From Sphingopyxis solisilvae (GTDB lineage Bacteria > Pseudomonadota > Alphaproteobacteria > Sphingomonadales > Sphingomonadaceae): DNA of 64,000 nt. Below are positions 52,388 through 61,525 of this stretch, in pieces. The notes below the pieces were generated by a model. It was not told where the DNA came from. It did no database searches and worked only from the letters and a program-made list of their open reading frames with translations. How positions within the stretch are numbered: position 1 is the first letter of the stretch; each line of letters starts with the position of its first letter. Position numbers and translations under genes: made by a program. The stretch is taken from NCBI RefSeq assembly GCF_015475875.1, contig NZ_JADKYM010000002.1, positions 124,001 through 188,000 of the forward strand. The letters run 5' to 3'.

Positions 52388-53411
52388 AATCGTCGCCGCT
52401 CCCTGCGATCATGATCTCGCCCGACGCCGCCATCTGGCGCACGATCGTCATCACGCTCTTTTGCGCATCGTCGACGTCGGCGCGCTTGACCATCGTCATT
52501 TCGGCCATTTCGTCGCGGATCGTTTCCGCCGCGCGCTGCGACATCGTCGACAGGCACAGGTCGATCATGTCGTCGTCGGTGCCCTTCAGCGCGATGGCGA
52601 GCTGCGCCGCATCGACCGAACGCAGCACCGAACCCAGGCTCTTCTTGTCGAGGTCGCGCAGATTCTCGAAGATGAACATTTCTTCCTCGATCGTCTGGGC
52701 GAGCAGCTTGTCGGTCTTTTTGAGCGCGCGGATCGTGCGTTCGCTCAGCGACTTCGGCATTTTCTTCATGATCTTGGCGACGTCGCTGGGGCCGCCGATC
52801 GCCTGTTTGGCAACGCGCTGGCCGTCGACATTGGCGCTGGCGAGCACCGATTCCAGATCCTCGATCGCTGCCGCGGGGACGGCGGTCAGCTGCGCGGCGC
52901 GCAGCACCAGATCGGCCTGCAGGATTTCGTCGAGCGTTTCGATCGCGCGCGCCGCGACGTCGGGGACCAGCACCGACAGGATCAGCGCGCCGACCTGCGG
53001 ATGTTCGGTAGCGAGCAGCGCGCTAATCGCATCGACATCCATCCAGCGCAGGATTTCCAGCGAGGTGGCGCTGCGCTGCGGCGCGACCGCGGCCAGGATA
53101 TTGTCGGCGCGGACGTTGCCCACCGCCTGGTTGATGACGGTGCGGATGCGCGTGTCGGCGCCGATCGCCAGCGCGCTGACGTCGCGGCTGCGCACGACGA
53201 AGCGGTCGAGCGCCTGGCCGATCTGCTGTTCGCTGGCATTGGCGGTGTCGAACATCGATTTCGCCAGCTGGCGCACCTCTTCGGGCGCCAGATGCTTCAG
53301 GATCGTCGCCGCTTCATTCTCGTCGAGCAGCATCAACAGGATGGCGGCGGCGGCCGATCCTTCGATAGCGGGGGCGGCGGGAGGGGTAAGCGTGTCGGCA
53401 GCGTCAGGCAC
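52380..53411 (-). CDS. fliG: Flagellar motor switch protein FliG
   Basis: A 343-aa C-ring rotor protein, start GTG at 53411 eight bases inside fliF. It has the three armadillo-like domains. The middle EHPQ motif is in LLATEHPQVGALILSVLVPD. The C-terminal torque helix region holds MFIFENLRDLDKKSLGSVLR and the charged LCLSTMSQRAAETIRDEMAE. These charged residues interact with MotA. Confidence 0.96.
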   Translation of the reverse strand: MPDAADTLTPPAAPAIEGSAAAAILLMLLDENEAATILKHLAPEEVRQLAKSMFDTANASEQQIGQALDRFVVRSRDVSALAIGADTRIRTVINQAVGNVRADNILAAVAPQRSATSLEILRWMDVDAISALLATEHPQVGALILSVLVPDVAARAIETLDEILQADLVLRAAQLTAVPAAAIEDLESVLASANVDGQRVAKQAIGGPSDVAKIMKKMPKSLSERTIRALKKTDKLLAQTIEEEMFIFENLRDLDKKSLGSVLRSVDAAQLAIALKGTDDDMIDLCLSTMSQRAAETIRDEMAEMTMVKRADVDDAQKSVMTIVRQMAASGEIMIAGSGDDYV

Positions 53412-55062
53412 GGGCGCCCTCCTGCATCAGCTGGCGCACGACGAGCGCGGCGCGGGCCGAATCCTGACGGACAAAGGCGCGAACCAGGTTGGCGCGGGCT
53501 TCATAGCTCGGCGCCTGCTCGATCATTTCGAGAGTGATTTCGCGCCCGGCGCTGCCGCTGGCGAGCGCCGGGCGCGCATCGGTGGCGGCGAGCAAAGTTT
53601 CCTCGAGCGCGGAGTCGCGTTCGGCGCGTTCGGCGGCGCGCGCCTTGGCGGCGCGAATCAGCGGCCGGCCGATGAACAGGAACGCCAGCAGCGCGGCGAG
53701 GATTGCCCCGACCTGTTTGACGAGCGGCAGGAACCAGGCCTGGTCGTAAAAGGCGGGCTCGCTGACCTCGGTCTGCACGAACGGGCGCTGGCTGATCGCG
53801 ACGACGTCGCCGCGCGCCGCGTCGAAACCGACCGCACCCTTGACCAGCGCATCGATCTTGGTCAGGTCGGCCTGCGTCAGTGCCTTCTTGCCCTGGTTGA
53901 GCGCGACGGCGACCGACACGCGGCGCAGCTTGCCCTGCGGCGAGTGGGTGACCGAAATCTCGCGGCCGACCTCGAAAGCGCGCGCGGCATTTTCGTTGCT
54001 TTCGGTGCCCGGCGTCATCGCCGGGGCGGGGGTCGGCTGCGGCGCATTGGCGGTGACCGTGGTGGCTTGCGGCGGCTGGTTCGACAGGGCGCCGGGAATG
54101 CCGACGGCGGGCGGCGTCCCCTGGCCGCTGACGGTGCGGGTGATCTGTTCGCTGGTCATCGCGCGGTCGTTTTCGGGAAAGCTCTCGCGCGTCGCCTGGC
54201 TTTCGGACATGTCGACGTCGGCGTGGACCTCGACGCTGAAATTGCCCGCGCCGAGCATCGGGCCGAGCAAGGTGTCGAGCGCGCGGCGGAACCGGTCCTC
54301 GATCTGCACCTGCAACTGGAATGCCTTCATGTCGCTGCCCGATGCGGTGTCGGACAGCAGCGCGCCGCGCTGGTCGATCACCGATACCTGTTCGGCGTTC
54401 ATGCCGGGAACCGACGAGGCGACGAGATATCGGATCGCCTGCACCTGACCGTCGGACAGCGAGCGCCCGTTCTGCAGCGTCAGCATCACCGATGCCGTTG
54501 CGGGCTTGTCCTCGCGGACGAACAGGCTCGGCTCGGCGGCGGCGATATGGACGCGCGCGCTGCGGATCGCATCGACCGTTTCGATCGTCCGCGACAGATC
54601 GGCCTCGCGCGCCGAGCGCAGGGTTTCGCCTTCGATCGCGCGGCTCGATCCCATCGGCAGCGATGCAATCAGGCTGTCGCCGCTCGGTGCCGCCTTCGGC
54701 AGGCCTTGTCCGGCCAGCGCGATCCGTGCCTGGTGCAGCTTGTCGGCATCGACGGTCAGCGCACCGGTCACCGGATCGATGCGATGTCCAATCCCCTGCG
54801 TCTGCAAGGCGTCGGCGACCGCGGATTTGTCGCTGTCGTCCAGACCGGCGAACAGCTGCGCCTGCGGCGCGGCGTTCATGGTGAAATAGGCGAGCGCGGC
54901 GATGCCGATGGCCGACGTCATGGCAATGGCAGGCAGGGCGCGCTGCACCGCCGGCTGGCGGATGAATCCGGTCAGCGGTGCGAAGGGATTGGCGCTGGCC
55001 GGGGCGGGCAGGCGTCCGGCATGACCGTCGTCGATGGGCGCAAGGATCTGGGTATCGGCCAT
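53404..55062 (-). CDS. fliF: Flagellar MS-ring protein FliF
   Basis: A 552-aa ring protein with two membrane helices (about residues 43-62, LPAIAMTSAIGIAALAYFTM, and about 443-463, LVKQVGAILAALLAFLFIGR). The YscJ/FliF ring-building motif region includes MGSSRAIEGETLRSAREADL and IRSARVHIAAAEPSLFVRED. The C-terminus EMIEQAPSYEARANLVRAFV binds FliG. It begins three bases after fliE ends. Confidence 0.96.
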   Translation of the reverse strand: MADTQILAPIDDGHAGRLPAPASANPFAPLTGFIRQPAVQRALPAIAMTSAIGIAALAYFTMNAAPQAQLFAGLDDSDKSAVADALQTQGIGHRIDPVTGALTVDADKLHQARIALAGQGLPKAAPSGDSLIASLPMGSSRAIEGETLRSAREADLSRTIETVDAIRSARVHIAAAEPSLFVREDKPATASVMLTLQNGRSLSDGQVQAIRYLVASSVPGMNAEQVSVIDQRGALLSDTASGSDMKAFQLQVQIEDRFRRALDTLLGPMLGAGNFSVEVHADVDMSESQATRESFPENDRAMTSEQITRTVSGQGTPPAVGIPGALSNQPPQATTVTANAPQPTPAPAMTPGTESNENAARAFEVGREISVTHSPQGKLRRVSVAVALNQGKKALTQADLTKIDALVKGAVGFDAARGDVVAISQRPFVQTEVSEPAFYDQAWFLPLVKQVGAILAALLAFLFIGRPLIRAAKARAAERAERDSALEETLLAATDARPALASGSAGREITLEMIEQAPSYEARANLVRAFVRQDSARAALVVRQLMQEGARA

Positions 55063-55065
55063 GGG

Positions 55066-55419
55066 TTACACCGGCATGTTCATGATGTCGCGGTACGCGG
55101 ACAGCAGCTTGTTGCGCACCTGCAGCGTCGTTTCGAAACCGAGCGAGGCCTTTTGCCGCTCGATCATCACGCTGACGATGTCGTGCGTATCGCCGCGTTC
55201 ATAGGCTTCGCTGATCGCGCTTGCCTTCGCCTGCTGGGCGTTGACCTGTTGCAGCGCATTGTTGATCGCGGCGCCGAAATCGGGGGTTCCGCCAATGCCG
55301 TCGCTGGCGCCGCCGGCCCCGCCGATGCCGCCGCGACCGGCGGCGCGTTGCAGCGCCTCGTTCTGATTGAGGATCGAACTGCGCATCTGCAGCAGCCGGC
55401 TCGGGTCAATCGTGCTCAT
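55066..55419 (-). CDS. fliE: Flagellar hook-basal body protein FliE
   Basis: A 117-aa protein linking the MS ring and the rod. DFGAAINNALQQVNAQQAKA, ERGDTHDIVSVMIERQKASL and GFETTLQVRNKLLSAYRDIM with the terminal NMPV are the FliE signature. It is first in the long fliE-flhB operon, with a perfect sigma-54 promoter upstream. Confidence 0.95.
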   Translation of the reverse strand: MSTIDPSRLLQMRSSILNQNEALQRAAGRGGIGGAGGASDGIGGTPDFGAAINNALQQVNAQQAKASAISEAYERGDTHDIVSVMIERQKASLGFETTLQVRNKLLSAYRDIMNMPV

Positions 55420-55470
55420 TGCTTTGTCATCCGTTCCGGGCGCACCGGTGCGCCGTACGCAAATAACAAT

Positions 55471-55485
55471 GCAAAGCTTGTGCCA
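55471..55485 (-). promoter_or_regulatory. Sigma-54 promoter of the fliE-flhB operon
   Basis: Minus strand TGGCAC-AAGCT-TTGC, a perfect -24/-12 element, 52 bp ahead of fliE in the divergent fliE/fliC region. Confidence 0.9.
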
Positions 55486-55570
55486 AATAATTTATTTGAG
55501 GTATTTCAATGACTTGATTGAGTCCGACATTCGCTGTGAACAACCTTCGGCATTTTTTTGACGGCGCCGC

Positions 55571-55598
55571 CTTAATCGCCGCCGCCGCCCGTCGTTAC
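55571..55598 (+). promoter_or_regulatory. Sigma-28-like promoter of fliC
   Basis: CTTAA (55571-55575), 15-bp spacer, GTCGTTAC (55591-55598). It has the same architecture as the flgM, fliD and motA sites and lies 69 bp ahead of fliC. Confidence 0.68.
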
Positions 55599-55667
55599 TG
55601 CTTTCCGTGACCGCTCCTCGAGCCCTCACATCACGGGAATGGCCATCGAGGCCGGAAAGGAACAACA

Positions 55668-56486
55668 ATGACTGTCATCAACACCAATGTCAGCGCGCTT
55701 CGCGCCCAGAACAATGCGCGTGTTGCCAGCAACATGCAGTCGCAGGCGATGGAACGCCTGTCGAGCGGCAAGCGCATCAACGCCGCGAAGGACGATGCCG
55801 CCGGCCTCGCCATCGCAACCCGCATGGACGCCGCCGCGCGCGGTCTGACCCAGGCGGTTCGTAACGCCAACGACGGCATTTCGCTGGCGCAGACCGCCGA
55901 CAGCGCCGCCGGCAGCATCGCAGACATCCTGGTCCGTATGCGCGAACTGGCGATGCAGGCTGCCAACGGCACGCTCGGCGACGACGACCGTACCGCGATC
56001 CAGACCGAAGTGACCGCGCTGATCGAACAGATCGGCGACGTGGCGACCCGCACCAGCTTCAACGGCAACGTGCTGCTCGACGGCAGTGTCGCCACCGGTT
56101 TCGATATCCAGACCGGTCTTGACGATGGCCAGGTCGTGAACATCACGGTCGCCGACCTGCAGGCTGCGGCGCTGGGCGTCGACGGTCTCGACTTCTCGAC
56201 CGCCGCCGGTGCCTCGGGCGCCCTCGCGACGCTCGACACGGCGATCCAGACGGTGGCCACCGAACGCGCCAACCTGGGTGCGCAGCAGAACCGTCTGACC
56301 TCGGCTGTCGACAATTTGACGTCGAGCGTCACGAATCTGGCGGAATCGAAATCGCGCATCGAAGACGCCGATTTCTCGGTCGAGTCGACGAACCTCGCTG
56401 CGGCCGGCATTCTGTCGCAGGCATCGACCGCGATGCTCGCCCAGGCGAACCAGAGCCAGCAGGGCGTGATGGCGCTGCTCCGCTAA
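55668..56486 (+). CDS. fliC: Flagellin FliC
   Basis: A 272-aa flagellin. NTNVSALRAQNNARVASNMQ plus MERLSSGKRINAAKDDAAGL is the conserved N-terminal D0/D1. The C-terminus SRIEDADFSVESTNLAAAGI plus LSQASTAMLAQANQSQQGVM completes D0. Only a short central segment joins the two halves, so the surface-exposed D2/D3 domains are essentially absent. AAGGAACAAC precedes the ATG. It is driven by a sigma-28-like promoter and ends in a strong terminator. Confidence 0.97.
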   Translation: MTVINTNVSALRAQNNARVASNMQSQAMERLSSGKRINAAKDDAAGLAIATRMDAAARGLTQAVRNANDGISLAQTADSAAGSIADILVRMRELAMQAANGTLGDDDRTAIQTEVTALIEQIGDVATRTSFNGNVLLDGSVATGFDIQTGLDDGQVVNITVADLQAAALGVDGLDFSTAAGASGALATLDTAIQTVATERANLGAQQNRLTSAVDNLTSSVTNLAESKSRIEDADFSVESTNLAAAGILSQASTAMLAQANQSQQGVMALLR

Positions 56487-56541
56487 CATCCGCCCACGAC
56501 TTTCAGGCTATATTTGGTTGGTCCCTTAAATAGCCTGATCC

Positions 56542-56579
56542 GATGCCCCGGCCCCCACAGCCGGGGCATCATCTTTTTT
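56542..56579 (+). terminator. Rho-independent terminator of fliC
   Basis: GATGCCCCGGC / GCCGGGGCATC (11-bp stem, 7-nt loop) followed by a T6 run (56574-56579), 55 bp after the fliC stop. Confidence 0.93.
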
Positions 56580-56606
56580 GTCTGTTCGGCATTGCCGAAC
56601 AGGGAC

Positions 56607-56683
56607 GGCACCAGCCCGCTCCCCCACCCGGCCTCCCCAGGTTACTATCGTTGGGAGGCCGGGTGGGGGAGCGGGCTGGTGCC
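56607..56683. repeat. Perfect 31-bp inverted repeat at the fliC/dnaE2 junction
   Basis: Arms 56607-56637 and 56653-56683 are exactly complementary, separated by 15 bp. They are C/G-rich, containing CCCGCTCCCCCACCCGGCCT. A smaller hairpin CTGTTCGGC/GCCGAACAG lies just before it (56582-56602). It sits between convergent fliC and dnaE2 and resembles a sphingomonad palindromic unit. Confidence 0.9.
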
Positions 56684-56708
56684 GTTCGCCGACGTCAGTC
56701 GGCGATCA

Positions 56709-59700
56709 TCAATGAAAATCCCGCGACTTGGGCAGGATACGGACATCGCGCGGATGGCCGTGCTTGGCGGCATAGCCGCGCGGCAGCTGCGGATGTTTTA
56801 CCTCGTCGGCGCGGCAGACATCGGGGTCGAAGCGCCGGTCGCTGCCCAGCGTATCGAGCATCGCCGTCCGGTCGGTGATGCGCGTCGCCATCAGGTGGAT
56901 GACGCCCTCCTTGCTCCGCTGTACCGCGCCCTCGGCCAGCATCAGCCGCGACGCCATGACGGCGCGGCGATAGCGTTCGAAATGCCGCGCCCATAAGAGG
57001 ATGTTGACGACCCCGCCCTCGTCCTCGAGCGTGATGAAGATCGCATTGCCCTTGCCGGGGCGCTGGCGAATCAGCACGACTCCTGCGGTGCGGACGATCG
57101 ATCCGTTCTTCGCTGCCGCCACTTCAGCGGCGCTTAGCACCCCTTCACGTGTGAAATCGTCGCGCAGGAACGCCATCGGATGTCCTTTCAGTGACAGGCG
57201 CGTCGTCTGGTAATCGGTGAGGACATGTTCGACGAGCGGGGTGGGGGGCAGCTGCGCGTCCTCCTCCATACCCAGCTCGTCGGTTTCGGCGACGCCGAAC
57301 AGCGGCAGCACCCCCTGCCGCACGCGCCGGGCGTCCCACAGCGCCGGCTGCCGGCCGAGCCCCATCGACCCGCACGCATCGGCTTCAGCGAGCAGACGCA
57401 GCGCGCGCGAAGGCAGATTGGCGCGCCGCGCGAGTTCCTCGACCGAGGCAAAGGGCATAGTTCGCGCCGCCGCGATCTGCGCTGCCCAAGTCTCGCGAAA
57501 CCCGTCAACCTGCCGAAAGCCGAGCCGGAGCGCGAGGCTGCCGTCATCGCGGCGCTCCAGGCTGTTGTCCCAATCGCTGGCGTTCACATCGACCGCGCGC
57601 ACCTCGACCCCATGCTCCTGCGCATCGCGGACGAGCTGGGCGGGCGCATAAAATCCCATCGGCTGCGAGTTGAGCAGGCCGCAGGTAAAGACCGCAGGGT
57701 GATGGCGCTTCAGCCATGACGACACATAAACAAGTTTAGCGAACGACTGGGCGTGGCTCTCCGGGAAGCCATAGCTGCCGAATCCCTTGATCTGATTGTA
57801 ACAGCGTTCGGCAAAGGCGCGATCATAGCCGCGGCGGACCATGCCGCCGATCATCTTCTCCTCATATTGATCGATGGTGCCGACATTGCGAAAGGTCGCC
57901 ATCGCGCGGCGCAAACCATTGGCTTCATCGGGGGTAAACTCGGCGGCCACGATGGCGAGTTTCATCGCCTGTTCCTGGAACAATGGGACGCCAAAGGTCC
58001 GGTGAAGCAGATTGTAGAGTTCCCGCGGATCGTGCGGTGGGGCGGGTGACGGATAATCGACCGCTTCCTCGCCATTGCGGCGCTTCAGATAAGGGTGGAC
58101 CATATCGCCCTCGATCGGACCCGGCCGCACAATCGCAACCTGGATGACCAGATCGTAGAATTCGCGCGGACGCAGGCGCGGCAGCATGTTGATCTGGGCG
58201 CGGCTTTCGACTTGAAAGACCCCTATACTGTCGCCTTTGCAAAGCATGTCGTAAACAACCGGGTCTTCCGGCGGGACCGACTTGAGGTCGTGATCCGCCA
58301 GCCCGTGCAGCCGCATCAGATCGAAACATTTGCGAATGCAGGTCAGCATCCCAAGCGCGAGGATATCGACCTTCATCAATTTCAGTTCGTCGATGTCGTC
58401 CTTGTCCCATTCGATGAAGGTGCGGTCCGCCATCGCGGCATTGTGGATTGGCACCGTTTCGTCGAGCCGGTCCTCGGTCAGCACATAGCCGCCGACATGC
58501 TGCGACAGGTGGCGCGGAAAGGTGAGCAGTTGCGCGACGATCCATTGCAGGCGTGCGATGTCGTCCTGCTCGGGATCGAGCCCGGCTTCGATGAAGCGCT
58601 CGACCGGCATCTCGCTGCCCCAGCTACCCCAACTCGTATCGGCGAGCCGTGCGGTGACATCTTCGCTGAACCCCAGCGCCTTGCCCGCCTCCCGTACCGC
58701 GCTGCGCGGCCGGTAATGGATCACCGTCGCGGCGATGCCCGCGCGCCGCCTTGTGTAGCGGCGATAGATATATTGCATGACCTCCTCGCGCCGTTCGTGT
58801 TCGAAATCGACGTCGATGTCGGGGGGCTCGCGGCGTTCTTCCGAGAGAAAGCGGGTGAAGAGAAGGTTGTTCGCGATCGGATCGATCGAAGTGATCTCGA
58901 GCAGGTAGCAGACGAGCGAATTCGCCGCCGAACCACGCCCCTGGCACAGGATGGGGGGGCTTTGTGTCCGCGCGAAATTGACGATGTCGTGGACGGTCAG
59001 GAAATAGCAGGCGAAATTGCATTTGCGGATGAGCGAAAGCTCCTCGTCGAGCACGTCCTGCCAGCGCTGCGGCAATCCCTGCGGGTGGAGCCGGTTCGCG
59101 GCATCCAGCACCATATGTTCGAGCCAGCTTTGCGGAGCCCATCCTTCGGGAACCGGTTCGTGCGGATATTCATAAGCGAGATCGCGGAGCGAAAAACCGA
59201 TGCGATCGAGAATCCGGACGCTTTCACCAACCGCCGACGGGCAGGCACGGAACAACCGCCGCATTTCGCGCGGCGCTTTCAAATGGCGCTCGCCATTGAC
59301 GCGCAGCAGGCGGCCCGCCGCGTTCAACGTCGTGCCTTCGCGGATGCAGGTGACGACATCGTGGAGCGGGCGCTGCCCGCGCGTCGCGTAAAGCGCGTCG
59401 TTGGTCGCGAGCATCGGAATCCCGACGCGCATCGCCAACGCTTCCAACCGGGCGAGATGGCGGCGATCGCTGCCACCCCTTGGCATTGTCGCGCCGAGCC
59501 ATAACGCGTTCGGTGCAACCCTTTTGAGACGGCGCAACACCGCCTCGTCCTTTTCGCCCGCCATCGCGATCAGAAGCATGTCTTCGCAGTGGATCAGCAG
59601 ATTTTTGAATTTCATCACGCAGTCGCCCTTGGTGGTGCGGCGATTGCCGATGGTCAGCATCCGGGTCAGGCGGCCCCAGCCGTGGCGCGTGGTCGGATAG

Positions 59701-59993
59701 GCAATGATTTCGGGGGTGCCGTCGTCGAAGACGAGGCGCGCGCCGACCACGAGTTTGAAGGGCGGCAGCTCTATCCCCTCTGCGTCGGCCTTCTCGCGCA
59801 GCTTGCGCAGCCCGGTCAGCGCCCGCACCACCCCCGCGACGCTGTTGCGGTCGGCGATGCCGATACCTGCCATGCCAAGGTTGATCGCTTCGGCGACCAT
59901 CTCATGCGGGTGCGAGGCGCCGCGCAGGAAGCTGTAGTTGGTCGCGGCGACCAGTTCGGCAAAGCCGGGATCGGGCGCGGGTTGTTCGCTCAT
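56709..59993 (-). CDS. dnaE2: Error-prone DNA polymerase DnaE2 (ImuC)
   Basis: A 1094-aa C-family polymerase for mutagenic lesion bypass. The N-terminal PHP domain opens ELVAATNYSFLRGASHPHEM and continues GIGIADRNSVAGVVRAL. The palm includes QGRGSAANSLVCYLLEITSI and the catalytic PDIDVDFEHERREEV (about residues 391-405). VGGYVLTEDRLDETVPIHNA and GFGSYGFPESHAQSFAKLVY are DnaE2 family blocks. It begins in the last bases of imuB (ATGA overlap). Confidence 0.96.
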   Translation of the reverse strand: MSEQPAPDPGFAELVAATNYSFLRGASHPHEMVAEAINLGMAGIGIADRNSVAGVVRALTGLRKLREKADAEGIELPPFKLVVGARLVFDDGTPEIIAYPTTRHGWGRLTRMLTIGNRRTTKGDCVMKFKNLLIHCEDMLLIAMAGEKDEAVLRRLKRVAPNALWLGATMPRGGSDRRHLARLEALAMRVGIPMLATNDALYATRGQRPLHDVVTCIREGTTLNAAGRLLRVNGERHLKAPREMRRLFRACPSAVGESVRILDRIGFSLRDLAYEYPHEPVPEGWAPQSWLEHMVLDAANRLHPQGLPQRWQDVLDEELSLIRKCNFACYFLTVHDIVNFARTQSPPILCQGRGSAANSLVCYLLEITSIDPIANNLLFTRFLSEERREPPDIDVDFEHERREEVMQYIYRRYTRRRAGIAATVIHYRPRSAVREAGKALGFSEDVTARLADTSWGSWGSEMPVERFIEAGLDPEQDDIARLQWIVAQLLTFPRHLSQHVGGYVLTEDRLDETVPIHNAAMADRTFIEWDKDDIDELKLMKVDILALGMLTCIRKCFDLMRLHGLADHDLKSVPPEDPVVYDMLCKGDSIGVFQVESRAQINMLPRLRPREFYDLVIQVAIVRPGPIEGDMVHPYLKRRNGEEAVDYPSPAPPHDPRELYNLLHRTFGVPLFQEQAMKLAIVAAEFTPDEANGLRRAMATFRNVGTIDQYEEKMIGGMVRRGYDRAFAERCYNQIKGFGSYGFPESHAQSFAKLVYVSSWLKRHHPAVFTCGLLNSQPMGFYAPAQLVRDAQEHGVEVRAVDVNASDWDNSLERRDDGSLALRLGFRQVDGFRETWAAQIAAARTMPFASVEELARRANLPSRALRLLAEADACGSMGLGRQPALWDARRVRQGVLPLFGVAETDELGMEEDAQLPPTPLVEHVLTDYQTTRLSLKGHPMAFLRDDFTREGVLSAAEVAAAKNGSIVRTAGVVLIRQRPGKGNAIFITLEDEGGVVNILLWARHFERYRRAVMASRLMLAEGAVQRSKEGVIHLMATRITDRTAMLDTLGSDRRFDPDVCRADEVKHPQLPRGYAAKHGHPRDVRILPKSRDFH

Positions 59994-61525
59994 GCGAACA
60001 CCCCATGGATATACCAGCGTGGATCGGGCTTTTCGTCGTACAGCCCGTGGCGAAACAGCCAGTACCGCCGCCCGCGCTCGTCCTCGACACGGTAATAGTC
60101 GCGCGTCAGCCCGGCATTGTCGCGGCGGCGCCACCATTCGCTCGCGATCCGTTCCGGCCCCTCGTAACGGCGGATCGCGTGGGTAGCGCGGCGCCAGCGG
60201 AAGCGGTGCGGCGGGCCGTCGGGCACCTCGGCGATCACCTCGATCACCTGCGGCGGATCGAAAAGATAGAAGGGGCGCAGCGGCGGTTCGCCGGGTTCGG
60301 GGGCGGGCCAGGGCGTGGGCGGCGGTGCGTCGATCGCGGGCAGGGCGAGCTGCGCCTGTTCGGGGATATGGGTGTCGGCGGCGACGAACTTGCGCACCCC
60401 GCCACGACCGAGCCGCGTCGCCAGCCGGTCGACGAGATCGGTCACCGCCGCGGCGCGCACCTCCCCGCCTTCGAGCTTGAGCTGCGTCGCGGCAAGTGGT
60501 TCGAGCCGCGGTACCGCGAGGCGCATCATGTCGAACCCGAAACCGGGGTCGAGCGGATCGCGCAGGCCATCCATCCGCTCGGCGAACAGGCGCATCACCA
60601 GCCCCGCATCGCGTGTCGCATGACCGGTCTCGACCGCAATACTGCGCGCCAGGCCGTCACTGCGAAAGAAGGTGGCGCGGAAATGGCGCCCGCCCTTGCC
60701 GCGCTCGCCAAGCTCGATGATCGCTTCATCGACCAGCTCGGCAAGAATGCGGGTCGCGTGGGGCAGGCTCGCGACCGGTTCGGCAAAGCGGCGTTCGGTA
60801 GCGACCGGCGGCGGCGTGACCCGCGGGTCGAGCGGGCTGGGCGCGTCGCCGAGCAGGCGGCGCAGCGCCATCGCGGCGGCGGCACCAAAACGCGCGGCGA
60901 TGTTCGCCATCGGCCGCGCCGCGAGGTCACCGATCGTCTTGAGCCCGGCGCGGACCAGCGCGGTCGTCGCTTCGGCGTCGAGTTCGAGCGCGGCGACGGG
61001 CAGGCGGCGGATCGCGGTGGGCTCGTCGGGAGCGGGGCGCGTCTGGTAGCGTGCGAGCGCGCGGGCGGCGTCGGCGGTGGGGCCGAGGGCATGGCGCGGC
61101 GTCATGCCGAGCCGGGTCAGCCGCCGCTCGATATCATCGATCAACCCTGCCTCGTCCTCGAACAAATGGGTGCAGCCGGTGATGTCGAGGATCAGCCCGT
61201 CGGGGGCATCGAGCGCGACGAGCGGGGTATAGCGCGCGCAGCCCTGTGCGAGCCGGTCGAGCCAATTCTGGTCGAGGACGGGATCGTGCGGCACGATGGT
61301 CAGATCGGGCACCTGCGCCCGCGCGTCGGCGAGCGGCATGCCGACACGCAGCCCGAGCGCCTGCGCGCGCGCATCGACGCTCGCGATCCGCAGCGCCCCG
61401 CGCTGCTTCTCGGCAAAGACGAGCGGAAGGTCAGGCGGCTTCGGCGCCGAGCGGGTGAACCGTTCGGCGGGCAGCCAGGGGAAGAACAGCGCCAGATAGC
61501 GCCGCGTTCCGGAAAGCTTGCTCAT
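59990..61525 (-). CDS. imuB: Inactive Y-family polymerase ImuB
   Basis: A 511-aa Y-family-like adaptor. The fold is visible (RIASVDARAQALGLRVGMPL, DLILDITG-like GLILDITGCTHLFEDEAGLI, helix-hairpin-helix VRAGLKTIGDLAARPMANIA), but the acidic catalytic residues are missing. The first motif reads YLALFFPWLPAERF with no metal-binding Asp, and the second reads LDITGC where active enzymes have SIDE. This is the expected state for ImuB, which recruits ImuA and DnaE2. The AQLALPAIDAP segment could bind the beta clamp. The start at 61525 lies 95 bp inside imuA. Confidence 0.93.
   Translation of the reverse strand: MSKLSGTRRYLALFFPWLPAERFTRSAPKPPDLPLVFAEKQRGALRIASVDARAQALGLRVGMPLADARAQVPDLTIVPHDPVLDQNWLDRLAQGCARYTPLVALDAPDGLILDITGCTHLFEDEAGLIDDIERRLTRLGMTPRHALGPTADAARALARYQTRPAPDEPTAIRRLPVAALELDAEATTALVRAGLKTIGDLAARPMANIAARFGAAAAMALRRLLGDAPSPLDPRVTPPPVATERRFAEPVASLPHATRILAELVDEAIIELGERGKGGRHFRATFFRSDGLARSIAVETGHATRDAGLVMRLFAERMDGLRDPLDPGFGFDMMRLAVPRLEPLAATQLKLEGGEVRAAAVTDLVDRLATRLGRGGVRKFVAADTHIPEQAQLALPAIDAPPPTPWPAPEPGEPPLRPFYLFDPPQVIEVIAEVPDGPPHRFRWRRATHAIRRYEGPERIASEWWRRRDNAGLTRDYYRVEDERGRRYWLFRHGLYDEKPDPRWYIHGVFA

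Noticed and set aside
52411-55512. A similar long open frame on the plus strand
   Set aside because: It is antisense to fliG, fliF and fliE, which have clear family motifs and overlapping starts and stops. The plus-strand frame has low-complexity sequence and no ribosome-binding site.
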